Below are positions 1 through 8,762 of a DNA stretch of 64,000 bases, piece after piece. The stretch is taken from assembly GCF_900240405.1 (NCBI RefSeq), contig NZ_OEQK01000009.1:1-64000 (forward strand). The letters are read 5' to 3'. Each line of letters begins with the position of its first letter. The stretch's first letter is position 1. Below the pieces are notes generated by a model, which did no database searches, was not told the origin of the DNA, and saw only the letters and a program-made list of their open reading frames with translations. Position numbers and translations under genes: made by a program. This DNA is from Salirhabdus sp. Marseille-P4669 (GTDB lineage: Bacteria > Bacillota > Bacilli > Bacillales > Alkalibacillaceae).

Positions 1-237
1 CATTGCCCTATCCTGTTTTATGGTAAAAGGCAATTATATTGTTGCCAGATTGTATTTTTTCATACCTATTATTTCTTGCCTTGAGAAGATTGTCGAATAT
101 TACTTACACAAGATTTTACGCAGACCCATACACTTCGCTATTTCAGTTCATTATTCGCCTTTTATTCAAACTGTTTCGTTATGCCCAGTCTCTTCTTTTT
201 TTTGCCAAGTACTATGTTCCTTTTAATTAAGGAGATA

Positions 238-546
238 TTACATGCGTAACTGCTCCTCAATAGCTTGGACCCATTCTTCCCTTTTGTACACGACAAATTT
301 ATAAACACTTCCAGATTTGTCTTTAATCTGCAACCCATTTTTAATAGGAAGCCCTAATACCTTATTATTGTACACATCAATAGATTCAATATCTTCTAAG
401 TTAATTTCGACTGTTCCCCGCTGAACATTCATTTTATGGGCTTTATGAATCACCTTATCCGTCGTTAAATAAAGTTTTCCCCCTACCCCTTCTTTTCCTT
501 TAAATATATTTGCCATTCCTTCTTTTACTACATTTGTTATATCCAT
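238..546 (-). CDS. Small GRAM/PH-like domain protein
   Basis: This 102-residue cytosolic protein has no signal peptide or membrane segment. The pattern of short beta strands (GKLYLTTDKVIH, then GTVEINLEDIESIDVYNN, then GLQIKDKSGSVYKFVV) ending in a helix with a conserved-looking W (EEWVQAIEEQL) is that of a bacterial GRAM/PH-like fold, which in known relatives binds lipids or proteins. The start is set by a GAGGTGG ribosome site about 8 bases before ATG at 546. It stands alone, divergent from the next gene. The exact function is unknown; the fold call is by pattern only. Confidence 0.75.
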   Translation of the reverse strand: MDITNVVKEGMANIFKGKEGVGGKLYLTTDKVIHKAHKMNVQRGTVEINLEDIESIDVYNNKVLGLPIKNGLQIKDKSGSVYKFVVYKREEWVQAIEEQLRM

Positions 547-793
547 ACGTATACCACCTCATTTTAAAATCAATATCGTAAACCGTTATGTTTCATGTTT
601 ATTCGGTAAACGGATCATAAATCCTCTAACTGGATAAGTGGATTTATAAAATAGTACGAACGTCCTGTTATAAATCTAGGTTTTCGCTTTTAATGAAGTC
701 GGAGTATTAATCTATTTAATCTTCTAATAGTATAACCCACTGTACTTTGTTAAAATGGCAGTAGATAAATGGTTACGAGGAGGGAATAGAATT

Positions 794-1354
794 TTGCTAA
801 ATCTAGTTATGAGTGTTCTACTTTTTTTCTTCCTTCTTTTTAAAGGCTATCAATTCCTCCTAACGATGGGGAAGCTTAAGAAACCGGCCCTTCTACCGTC
901 TAGTGAGGAAGAGAATGCTTCGATAAGAAAGTATCCCGAAAAAATAATAAAAGCACCAACGTATAGGGAGCAAAAGGCAGGAATAATAATTAATATAGTT
1001 CTATGGACGGCTTTAATTCTAATCTATTTACTCGGGTTGTTTGTTTTTAAGATGGAATGGTATTACTTTCTTCCTTTACTCGTGCCAACTGTAAACGCGT
1101 CTGAATACTTAAATTTATTTGCTGTTACTCATGATGGAATCATTAGTGGAAGTAGATTTATAAAGTGGAAAAACGTAAAGTCTCTTAAATGGAAAAAAGT
1201 CGATATACATAATAAGTTTTATGGCTATTCTCAAGAAGTGAATGATAAGTTTGAATTATATGTGGAGACTCGAGGCTTTCCCGTTCGTGTGTTTGTGACG
1301 GATGATGATGTAAAAGAAAAGCTTACCAATATATTAAATGATTGCTTAAAGTAG
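794..1354 (+). CDS. Membrane protein with PH-like C-terminal domain, unknown function
   Basis: A protein of about 186 residues with one N-terminal membrane segment, a charged linker, two further hydrophobic segments near the middle, and a soluble C-terminal domain containing GIISGSRFIKWKNVKSLKW. That last pattern resembles the DUF5673 type of bacterial PH-like domain, a tentative assignment. I choose TTG at 794 because GAGGAGGG lies nine bases upstream, whereas the in-frame ATG at 755 has no ribosome site. The acetyltransferase gene follows after 9 bases, so the two are probably co-transcribed. Confidence 0.65.
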   Translation: MLNLVMSVLLFFFLLFKGYQFLLTMGKLKKPALLPSSEEENASIRKYPEKIIKAPTYREQKAGIIINIVLWTALILIYLLGLFVFKMEWYYFLPLLVPTVNASEYLNLFAVTHDGIISGSRFIKWKNVKSLKWKKVDIHNKFYGYSQEVNDKFELYVETRGFPVRVFVTDDDVKEKLTNILNDCLK

Positions 1355-1363
1355 GGAGTAATA

Positions 1364-2116
1364 ATGGTAGAACAACATAAACGGGACTATTTATACGAAA
1401 AAGTAAAATGGATAAAAGGCTATGATTTTATTACGATTGAAAATACGAAAGAACTTAGTGAGGAAGAAGTACTTCTCTTTTTAAAGTGCTTAAGAGAGGA
1501 TACAAGCATGAGAAAGTATAATAATGTCCATATACTTATCGATGACAAGTTTTCAAATCAAGTGGATCAGGAGCTTCTTAGTCAAGCGTTTGTCTTACAT
1601 GATGAAACCGTCATGGTCTATAAAGACTTAGAACATCTGTCAAACGATCCATTGCATTTTCAATATAAGTCCCTTTATGAACTGAAACGGGATATGTTTG
1701 TAACAATGTGGGAGAATTGTATGTATCAATCATGGAACGCTTCTTCATCCTTGAATGTGGAGGGTCAAATGAAAAGTGTAGAGGTAGAGCTAGGGCAACA
1801 TTATAAGAGATCCTGCCTTGTTGCATTTGAAAAGGATAATCCGATTGGCGTTATACTGCCTCATATCGAGCCAGGAACAATTGAGGAAGGAAGACTGTTT
1901 TACTTTGGAATTCTCCAGACGGAAAGAGGTAAAGGAAAGAGTAAACAACTGCACCAGGATGCATTGCAACTGCTAAAAAACACATTTAAAGCCACCTATT
2001 ATATCGGTAGCACCAGCAGGAAAAACATACCAATGCTCAAAACCTTTGAAAACAACGGGTGTAAGGTTGTGGAGCGTAATCGATACTATAAAAAGAAGTT
2101 TCGTACCCAATTCTAA
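1364..2116 (+). CDS. GNAT-family N-acetyltransferase
   Basis: A 250-residue protein whose C-terminal half has the GNAT layout: a central strand (RLFYFGILQTE), the acetyl-CoA pyrophosphate-binding turn RGKGKSKQL, a following helix, and IGSTSRKNIPMLKTFENNGC, the usual strand-helix ending where an Asn and an aromatic or Cys face the cofactor. The N-terminal half is not recognisable and may help choose the substrate, which is unknown. It lies 9 bases after a membrane-protein gene and ends beside a possible inserted repeat element. Confidence 0.8.
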   Translation: MVEQHKRDYLYEKVKWIKGYDFITIENTKELSEEEVLLFLKCLREDTSMRKYNNVHILIDDKFSNQVDQELLSQAFVLHDETVMVYKDLEHLSNDPLHFQYKSLYELKRDMFVTMWENCMYQSWNASSSLNVEGQMKSVEVELGQHYKRSCLVAFEKDNPIGVILPHIEPGTIEEGRLFYFGILQTERGKGKSKQLHQDALQLLKNTFKATYYIGSTSRKNIPMLKTFENNGCKVVERNRYYKKKFRTQF

Positions 2117-2121
2117 TGTTG

Positions 2122-2438
2122 CTCTCGCTCATTTAATTGTTGATGAATAAAAACCTGGAGTTGTGAGGAAATACAACGCCGTGGATAGAGTACTGAGCCT
2201 TCCAGGGTAGTTTTGTATTAGTGTCTGATCTATGTCTCTTCATTCACCTACAGTTGTGTATTTACGAATCTCAAATGAATTATAGAGTAATTGAGGAACG
2301 AATCAACCAAAGCCTCCTAGGGGACCAGCGACCCCGCAGCGGTGCTTTTCCGCGAGGAGGCTTTGACCGTGCCCCAGGAAAGCGAAGTATTTTGCCGCAG
2401 CACATACAAGCACTCATCATTAATCAAATGAGCGAGAG
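2122..2438. repeat. MITE-like segment with 25-bp imperfect terminal inverted repeats
   Basis: The ends 2122-2146 (begins CTCTCGCTCATTTAATTG) and 2414-2438 are inverted copies matching at 22 of 25 positions. The 317-bp segment fills the gap between convergent genes and carries a separate structured repeat inside. No transposase is present, so a nonautonomous element is only an inference; a long-range hairpin between the two transcripts is the alternative. The open frame running across it looks spurious. Confidence 0.45.
2308..2405 (+). repeat. Structured Bacillaceae-type intergenic repeat
   Basis: The segment has CAAAGCCTCC at 2308-2317 pairing perfectly with GGAGGCTTTG at 2356-2365, an inner GGGG/CCCC pairing, and then a GC-rich tail ending GCCGCAGC. 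It is much richer in GC than its surroundings. Its wording (AGCGACCCCGCAG, GAGGAGGCT, AAAGCGAAGTATT) is like the dispersed structured repeats seen between genes in many Bacillaceae. Its copy number in this genome cannot be seen here. Confidence 0.6.
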
Positions 2439-2463
2439 GAATATACAAAAAATTAGACTAGCA

Positions 2464-2928
2464 CTACTTCAGCTCTCGATATTTACTACTGTAGTAAATA
2501 ATTGGTTCCTCCTCATGCTCATTCACCTGAAGGTCTGTTACTTGCCCAATTAGCAGCATATGATCACCAGCCTTCACCTGATCATAAACTCGACAGGCAA
2601 GTGTAGCTAGAGAATTCTTTAAAACAGGAACACCATCTAAATAATCAAAATCTATTTCTCTATCCGTATTTTTTTGCTTAGCAAAAATCATCGACATATC
2701 CTTCTGTTTTTCATTTAATATGCTCACACCAAATTGTTTTGTGCTTTGTAATCGTTCATACATCGAAGCTTTTTCATCGATCGAAACAACTATTAACCTA
2801 GGATGTAACGAAACGGACATAAAGGCATTGACAGTCATTCCTCGTACCTCATTGTTATGCGTACTCGTAACGACTGTAATCCCAGTTGCAAACTTCCCCA
2901 TGGTCTTTCGAAATAATAGATCATCCAT
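2464..2928 (-). CDS. Flavin reductase family protein (HpaC/RutF-like)
   Basis: A 154-residue protein matching the flavin-reductase-like domain over its whole length. Visible signatures are the N-terminal MGKFATGITVVTS, GMTVNAFMSVSLHPRLIVVS with the FMN-binding loop, and the C-terminal AGDHMLLIGQVTDL. Relatives reduce FMN or FAD with NAD(P)H, often to supply a two-component monooxygenase. No monooxygenase gene is adjacent, so the partner is unknown. The start ATG at 2928 follows AAAGGAG by nine bases. Confidence 0.88.
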   Translation of the reverse strand: MDDLLFRKTMGKFATGITVVTSTHNNEVRGMTVNAFMSVSLHPRLIVVSIDEKASMYERLQSTKQFGVSILNEKQKDMSMIFAKQKNTDREIDFDYLDGVPVLKNSLATLACRVYDQVKAGDHMLLIGQVTDLQVNEHEEEPIIYYSSKYRELK

Positions 2929-3217
2929 CAGAACCTACTCCTTTAACGTTATGCAATTCATGTTCTCCATTATCCCTATAGTAATATTAAGACACTTTTC
3001 AGATAATTTTGCAAATTAACAGTTTGGTTGTGTATGCTCTTTAACTTTTAGTCCATATAGTAGTCTATTCGAAAAAATGCAATAGTTGATTAAGAGGGGA
3101 ATTTCGGTTCTGTAGCCCTACCTATAGAAGCCATCCTGTATAATTATAAAAAAAGGATAAAGTACGTAAATGTGGGATTTTGCTATGATACATTCAATTT
3201 AGGAGGAATCGAAGCAG

Positions 3218-3919
3218 ATGGATATGCAATTATTACTCGTAGAGGATGATCCTGAAATTGCCCGGGTTATTCAGGATACATTCATCCGTGATGGTTACTT
3301 AGTTACATGGGCAACAACTGGTTTAGAAGGTTTAGAGGATTTTCAATCTCAATCCTACGACCTTGTCTTGGTCGATTTAATGCTTCCTGAAATGGATGGT
3401 TTCACTCTATGTAAAAATATTCGCTGGAAAAGTGATGTTCCAATCATGATTATCAGTGCTAAAAAAGAGGATGAAGATAAAGTTGCCGGTCTTAATTTAG
3501 GTGCAGATGACTATCTTGCTAAGCCCTTTAGTTTAGTAGAGCTAAAAGCAAGGGTTGAATCCCTTCTCAGAAGATGGCGAAGGTACAAAGGTGTACCGGA
3601 ACTGAACCAAATGACAAACTATACGAATGGTTTAACCATCAACTGGGACCAAAATAAAGCACTTATCGATGGAACGGAAGTATATCTTACAACAAAAGAA
3701 TTTGATCTCTTAAAAGTATTGGCTCAAAATCCAAATCAAGTTTTTACAAAGAGTGATCTGTATCAACATGTTTGGAAGCAAGCGGATGCGGAGGGTTTAC
3801 ATACGGTTACCGTCCATATAAAATCCATTCGGGAAAAATTAAAGGATCCTGTAAAACAGCCTTATTATATCCAGACGGTTTGGGGGAAAGGGTACCAGTT
3901 TGTTGGTGAAATACGATGA
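3218..3919 (+). CDS. OmpR-family response regulator
   Basis: A 233-residue regulator with an N-terminal receiver domain (acidic pocket ED10D11, phospho-acceptor D53 in VDLMLPEMDG, conserved K in LAKPFS) and a C-terminal winged helix ending VWGKGYQFVGE. The stop overlaps the sensor kinase start (ATGA), which indicates a cognate pair. A lipoprotein and an M48 protease follow. The stimulus cannot be told from sequence. An AGGAGG site precedes the ATG; a second in-frame ATG lies at 3224. Confidence 0.93.
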   Translation: MDMQLLLVEDDPEIARVIQDTFIRDGYLVTWATTGLEGLEDFQSQSYDLVLVDLMLPEMDGFTLCKNIRWKSDVPIMIISAKKEDEDKVAGLNLGADDYLAKPFSLVELKARVESLLRRWRRYKGVPELNQMTNYTNGLTINWDQNKALIDGTEVYLTTKEFDLLKVLAQNPNQVFTKSDLYQHVWKQADAEGLHTVTVHIKSIREKLKDPVKQPYYIQTVWGKGYQFVGEIR

Positions 3920-5379
3920 AATTGAAAACATGGTTGTTGCTTTCTTACTTTATTGTCATGATTCTTCCTTTAGCTGCAGCTTATTTACTTTTTGCATGGA
4001 TTAATTCGTATCATAATGACCAAAATGTGTCGGAGCATTTGCAAACCTGGACAAAGGTACAACCAATCATTTCGATTTTAGATGACCCTAGTCTTTACCA
4101 AGCAAGGGAGGACCGGTCTCACTTAGAAGATTTAATGGACGCACAGGTTTCTATCTTTCTATACAACGATGATGGTATTACGTTATTTTCCTCTAGCCCA
4201 ATTCAGCAGTATGTGCCTAATAAAGAGCAGTTATATGAGGATTTATACAAACTAAACCGAGGCTATCGTTCTTATACCTATAAGCAACCAGTATGGAATA
4301 AGAATGAAATTGTCGGGTTCTTTAAAGTTGAAATTGCTAGAGATAAATGGGTAGAGGAAGTTTCGAGTAGAAGCTGGATTACCATCGGTTTATTTGGTGT
4401 ATTGTTTATTTCCATTTATAGTGTTGTTGTTTATTTTGTGAATCGGAAATTAAACAAAAGGCTGGATTATCTAAGAGATCAAATGACAGCATTTGCGAAT
4501 GATGCATTTGTAGAAGAAATTCCGCTGAAAAAAGATGAAATTGGGGAACTGACTAGCCATTTTTACCGAATGCAACAACAAATTAAAGCAGCAAGAGAAA
4601 AAATAGCGAAAGAACAAGAGGAAAAAGCTTATATGATTGCAGCAATTTCCCATGATCTAAAAACACCACTTACATCCATTCGTGCCTATGCAGAAGCATT
4701 GGCGACGGAAGAGAAGATGTCACCTATAGAAAGAGAAGATTATCGAAATACAATTGTGGAAAAGGCAAATTTTATGAAGCAAATGTTAGATGATTTATTA
4801 ATGTACACTCTTCTACAATCTCCTACCTACGAAATGAAACGTGTAGAAGTGGATGGGAATGAGTTTTTTGAGATGCTGGTTTCTGGTTATGAGCCAATTT
4901 GCCAGGAGAAAAACATTAAGCTTCGGACCTATTCGAATGTGGATGGCAAGTACCAGGTGAATCCAAAACAAATGATTCGAGTGGCGGACAACTTAATGAG
5001 CAATGCGATTCAACATACAAAACTGGACGGCCATATTTCAATAGGTGCAGTTTCCAATGATCAAGAATTGCCTAGTTGGTTGTTTCCTTTTGTGCAAAAA
5101 TATTGCGACTTCACGCATAAGGATTGTGTGTATCTCATCGTTCAAAACGAAGGTGTGGGTATTGAAAGAGAGAAATGGAATCATATTTTTGATCCATTGT
5201 ATCAAGCCGATCAGGCGAGAAGTAAAAAAGATGCAAGAGGTACTGGATTGGGCTTGAGCATTACGAAGCAAATCGTGGAAAAACACGGAGGCGAAGTGAA
5301 TTTCCTTTCAGAAATAAATATTGGTACATGTGTCGTTTGCAAGTTACCTAAAAAGGAGGTTATGGATGATGAAAAATAA
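3916..5379 (+). CDS. Membrane sensor histidine kinase, HAMP type
   Basis: A 487-residue kinase with an N-terminal transmembrane helix, an extracytoplasmic region of roughly 120 residues, a second transmembrane helix (SWITIGLFGVLFISIYSVVV), a HAMP-like linker, the H box AAISHDLKTPLTSIR with phospho-acceptor H246, and a HATPase domain with N, G1 and G2 boxes (NLMSNAIQHT, GTGLGLSI). It is translationally coupled to the upstream response regulator. A Shine-Dalgarno for the next gene lies inside its last codons, so all three genes form one operon. The ligand is unknown. Confidence 0.93.
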   Translation: MKLKTWLLLSYFIVMILPLAAAYLLFAWINSYHNDQNVSEHLQTWTKVQPIISILDDPSLYQAREDRSHLEDLMDAQVSIFLYNDDGITLFSSSPIQQYVPNKEQLYEDLYKLNRGYRSYTYKQPVWNKNEIVGFFKVEIARDKWVEEVSSRSWITIGLFGVLFISIYSVVVYFVNRKLNKRLDYLRDQMTAFANDAFVEEIPLKKDEIGELTSHFYRMQQQIKAAREKIAKEQEEKAYMIAAISHDLKTPLTSIRAYAEALATEEKMSPIEREDYRNTIVEKANFMKQMLDDLLMYTLLQSPTYEMKRVEVDGNEFFEMLVSGYEPICQEKNIKLRTYSNVDGKYQVNPKQMIRVADNLMSNAIQHTKLDGHISIGAVSNDQELPSWLFPFVQKYCDFTHKDCVYLIVQNEGVGIEREKWNHIFDPLYQADQARSKKDARGTGLGLSITKQIVEKHGGEVNFLSEINIGTCVVCKLPKKEVMDDEK

Positions 5380-6466
5380 ATGGTTTGGATATGTTGCTGC
5401 TAGTATTGTTTCTTTAAGTCTATACGGCTGTGGTTCTACTGCGGGTGAGAATCAATTTATGCCCGAACAAGTTTTAACAAATGCACTAGAAGAGCCTCAA
5501 GCGACATTAGAGTATTACGGTGAAGCAACTATTAAAATGTATGAAAAGGACGAAGTTATCGATACAATTCAGCTGAAAGAATGGGTTAATGAACAAGGTC
5601 ATCGTAAAGCGGAAACAAGTGAAGGAGAGGACAAAAGCATTGCGTTAAACGATGGAAAAAAGCTTACCACCTATACGCCTAAGACAAATACCGCATTTAC
5701 AATAGAAGATGCAGAATTACTTTCAATGAATCAAATGTCCCCGAAAGAACAGGCGGAGTCATTACTTAAGGTTATTCGTGATACTCATGACCTTACTGAA
5801 GGTGAAGATCAGGAAGTAGCTGGTAGGAAGACCTATCATCTTATTGCAAAGGCCAAAGACAAAGCAAACCTGTTAGGGGATATAGAGGTATGGATTGATA
5901 AAGAAAATTGGATGGTCTTAAAGATGATTTCGACCTCAGGTGATATAAAAACAGATTACGAATATACGAAGTTGGAATTCAATCCGAAGTTTACATCGGA
6001 GACGTTTACGATAGAGCTACCATCAGATGTAACGATAGAAAGTATGGATGACTTGCAACAAGCAACGGAGGTTACGTTGGAGGAAGCGGTAAAGAGTATT
6101 GGGAAGTCCTTTTTTGTTCTTCCAGAGATAGAAGGACTAACTATTGCTAGAATAGAGCAATTAGAGCTCAAAGGGGAGCTAAATCGAACGGAAATAAATA
6201 TCGAATATGAAAAGGATGGATTCCCATACTTTTTCATAACCGTATTTCCATCAGATGAAAAGATCGAAGCTACTTTTGCGGATGAGGAAGACATAACAAT
6301 CCGAGGTCAACAAGCGCTGTACATGGAAATGAATGATTTCCGATCCTTAACTTGGCAGGAGGAAGGTCTAAATTATTCCGTTGTGTTTTCAGACACAGAG
6401 CTATCTCTTGAGCGTTTTCAGCATTTAGCTGAAAGCATGGTGGAGGCTAGTAAAATAAATGAGTAA
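5366..6466 (+). CDS. LolA-like lipoprotein with DUF4367-like C-terminus
   Basis: A secreted lipoprotein: N-terminal Lys, a hydrophobic stretch, then the lipobox LYGC. The middle (residues about 30-220) has the repeated strands of LolA/RseB-like lipoprotein carriers (YYGEATIKMYEKDE, IEVWIDKENWMVLKM). The end (GQQALYMEMNDFRSLTWQEE to HLAESMVEA) looks like a DUF4367 domain. ATG at 5366 or 5369 is preferred over an upstream GTG at 5321 because AAAGGAGG lies just before it and the signal peptide then starts correctly. It is coupled to the two-component system, perhaps as target or co-sensor; relatives include B. subtilis YdcC. Confidence 0.82.
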   Translation: MMKNKWFGYVAASIVSLSLYGCGSTAGENQFMPEQVLTNALEEPQATLEYYGEATIKMYEKDEVIDTIQLKEWVNEQGHRKAETSEGEDKSIALNDGKKLTTYTPKTNTAFTIEDAELLSMNQMSPKEQAESLLKVIRDTHDLTEGEDQEVAGRKTYHLIAKAKDKANLLGDIEVWIDKENWMVLKMISTSGDIKTDYEYTKLEFNPKFTSETFTIELPSDVTIESMDDLQQATEVTLEEAVKSIGKSFFVLPEIEGLTIARIEQLELKGELNRTEINIEYEKDGFPYFFITVFPSDEKIEATFADEEDITIRGQQALYMEMNDFRSLTWQEEGLNYSVVFSDTELSLERFQHLAESMVEASKINE

Positions 6467-6480
6467 TGTACTAGAAATTC

Positions 6481-8220
6481 GTGGTGGTCCGAGTGGTACC
6501 TAACTTCTTAGTAATAGGAACAATCCTTTTTCTCGGTATCTCATTAGGTATCCTATCGGGCATCCTACCAAAAAAGATCAATCTTATAGTGGAAGTAGCT
6601 ATTGTTATTGGTGTAACTATTTATTTATTTGTTTCCTATTCTTTTGGCGAAGCGATGTTACTAATTTCACTAGGGGCTGCAAGCTATGCAGAGTTTGCAC
6701 AACTATTTGAACGAGGGAAACGTATCAAGCGCCAAGAGATAATGGGATTTTTAGCTACTGTAGAATATGTTGAAATAAAACAAAAGCGTGAAATGAAGCG
6801 GCTCCTTATGGATTATACTATTACTTTGTTTGTCTCATTTGGAGCCATTTCCTTTTTACTGTTTGGACCCGAAACATATGCAGTAATAAAACTTTTTATT
6901 GGATTTATGCTTATTTCGATTGTTGTTCAATCGATCATACGATTGGGGAATTTTGGAACAACGAGCATTTATTTTATTCCAAAAGACGAGCGTATCGTTA
7001 TCGTTTCTCGGTTTCAATCAAGAGATTATCCATTGCATGACGTAAAGGATGTGACGGTCGAGACTTCTGTAGACCTTCTTAAATTGCATCCGATGTTTTC
7101 TTTTTTGTCTTCTAACTTAGATTTTACACAATCCTTTCAAAAAGTACTTAAACTTACTTTTCCTGGAGAAATTCTTTATTTAACACCAATAGAGGTAGAA
7201 AAGTGGAGTCACCAATTACGAGCCTTTTTACCAACAGCGAATTTGGAAGAGGAGAAAAAGGTTCTTCCGTTATGGCATTCCTCTAATTTGAAACGTCTAT
7301 TTTGGAAAGGGTATTTTGCGATAACCATAAAGGGTATCTCAGGCTATACAGGCTTACTATTACTTCTTATATGGCTAGATGTTCCAATAGTAGCTATGAT
7401 TATAACTATTGTAGGTTGGTGGCTGTTGAATCTTTATGTATCGGATAAGGTATTACGAGCAGGTTCAGATGCCATTCCTGTATTAGATGGTGATTTATAC
7501 GAAAGAGCAAAAAAAATCTTTGCAAAAGCAGGAATTCCAAATGCCAAACTATATATCTCGGAGTCTCCCATTTATAATGGTCTGGCTACAGGAATGAATA
7601 TTGGAAGTGGAACCGTTATTTTAACATCTGCTACTTTGCAGCTACCATCTGATTCGGTGGATGCGATATTAGCTCATGAAGCAGTCCATGTTAAGAAACG
7701 AGATGTTTTAACTATACAGTTAACAAGATTACTTTACATTGGGATGCTAGCAACTGTTGTATATTTTTTGTTTGATGAATTAAAGTGGCTTGCAGAAAAT
7801 CATGGTGTCCTATTATTTGTCATTGTGTATGGTATCATGTTTGCCTTTCCTTTGCTCCTATCCTTTGTGTCACAATGGACTGAAGTACGTGCGGATTATT
7901 TAGGTGCGGGCTTGCTGCCGAATGGACGTAGGCAGTTAGCGCAAGGATTAATTGATTTGACGATAAATCAGGAAAAAGATGTAGATAAATCAATGGAATA
8001 TCAATTTTCTAATCAACAAATGCCAACTGCAAAGAAGAGTGGCGTTGAAAGAGACACTTGGGGATGGCGCTTCTTAGAATTTCAATTTCTTCCCCATCCG
8101 CCAATGTATTGGAGAATTCACAGCTTAAACAGTTACAAAGACTGGACAACTATACGTAAAGATTGGTTGAAGGATAGATGGAAAGAATCGATTCCAGATC
8201 GATTTCGAAAACGTGTTTAA
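6481..8220 (+). CDS. M48-family membrane zinc metalloprotease
   Basis: A 579-residue protein with several hydrophobic segments in its first 130 residues and around 280-320, then a peptidase domain with HEAVH at 399-403 as zinc ligands and a third ligand candidate E468 in TEVRADYLGAG. The layout is that of M48 (HtpX/Ste24-like) proteases acting at the membrane. It lies 14 bases after the lipoprotein, so it belongs to the same operon. The start is uncertain: GTG codons at 6481, 6484 and 6493 are possible and the ribosome site is weak, which suggests coupling. Confidence 0.85.
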   Translation: MVVRVVPNFLVIGTILFLGISLGILSGILPKKINLIVEVAIVIGVTIYLFVSYSFGEAMLLISLGAASYAEFAQLFERGKRIKRQEIMGFLATVEYVEIKQKREMKRLLMDYTITLFVSFGAISFLLFGPETYAVIKLFIGFMLISIVVQSIIRLGNFGTTSIYFIPKDERIVIVSRFQSRDYPLHDVKDVTVETSVDLLKLHPMFSFLSSNLDFTQSFQKVLKLTFPGEILYLTPIEVEKWSHQLRAFLPTANLEEEKKVLPLWHSSNLKRLFWKGYFAITIKGISGYTGLLLLLIWLDVPIVAMIITIVGWWLLNLYVSDKVLRAGSDAIPVLDGDLYERAKKIFAKAGIPNAKLYISESPIYNGLATGMNIGSGTVILTSATLQLPSDSVDAILAHEAVHVKKRDVLTIQLTRLLYIGMLATVVYFLFDELKWLAENHGVLLFVIVYGIMFAFPLLLSFVSQWTEVRADYLGAGLLPNGRRQLAQGLIDLTINQEKDVDKSMEYQFSNQQMPTAKKSGVERDTWGWRFLEFQFLPHPPMYWRIHSLNSYKDWTTIRKDWLKDRWKESIPDRFRKRV

Positions 8221-8266
8221 GAAAGAGGTTGCTTTTTCGTTAGGAAAAAGTAGCTTCTTTCTTTAT
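8218..8266 (+). terminator. Intrinsic terminator after M48 protease
   Basis: AAGAAAGA and a further imperfect stem pair with the complementary arm ending CTTCTTTCTTTAT. The stem begins at the stop codon and is followed by T-rich sequence, closing the four-gene operon. Confidence 0.6.
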
Positions 8267-8305
8267 AATTGGAACAAAAAGGATTAAGGTTAGGAGTTGA
8301 TATAC

Positions 8306-8713
8306 GTGAGCCAAACTTTATTTCAATATCAAATTTCAACCTATGAAAAGCAAAGTTTCACCGAGTTAGACCCATACTTAGAGGATGCCCTAATGAAAAG
8401 TGGAGTGAAAGATGGTCTCATGGTTGTATATTGTCCTCATACCACAGCAGCCATAACGATCAATGAAAATGCTGACCCAGATGTGAAACGAGATTTAAGT
8501 GTTGGTCTAAATCAAACCTTTCCGAACAAAAGGGAATATGTACATATGGAAGGGAACTCAGATGGCCACATGAAATCATCGGTTATCGGTGCAAATGAAA
8601 CATTGATTATATCGGATGGCAAACTTATTCTTGGTACATGGCAAAGTGTATATTTTTGTGAGTTTGATGGTCCGAGGAGAAGAACGGTGTATGTGAAAGT
8701 ATTGGAAGGGTAA
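8306..8713 (+). CDS. YjbQ/UPF0047 family protein
   Basis: A protein of about 135 residues of the YjbQ (UPF0047) family, recognised by VYCPHTTAAITINENADPDV, the HMEGNSDGHMKSS stretch, and LGTWQSVYFCEFDGPRRR near the end. Some members show weak thiamine-phosphate synthase activity, but the physiological role is unsettled. I choose GTG at 8306 because AGGAG lies nine bases upstream; TTG at 8297 would sit directly against that site. It stands alone. Confidence 0.88.
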   Translation: MSQTLFQYQISTYEKQSFTELDPYLEDALMKSGVKDGLMVVYCPHTTAAITINENADPDVKRDLSVGLNQTFPNKREYVHMEGNSDGHMKSSVIGANETLIISDGKLILGTWQSVYFCEFDGPRRRTVYVKVLEG

Positions 8714-8762
8714 CCTTAACAATATGCTTTAGATTAGACATACAATTTAGTTAGGTGATGAA

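Noticed and set aside
1-237. Overlapping short frames of 63-68 codons at the left edge
   Set aside because: No ribosome sites, Cys/Phe-rich translations typical of AT-rich noncoding DNA; I see no feature in this stretch.
2221-2553. A 110-codon open frame on the plus strand
   Set aside because: It runs through the structured intergenic repeat and into the opposite-strand flavin reductase, has no ribosome site, and its translation shows no plausible protein pattern.
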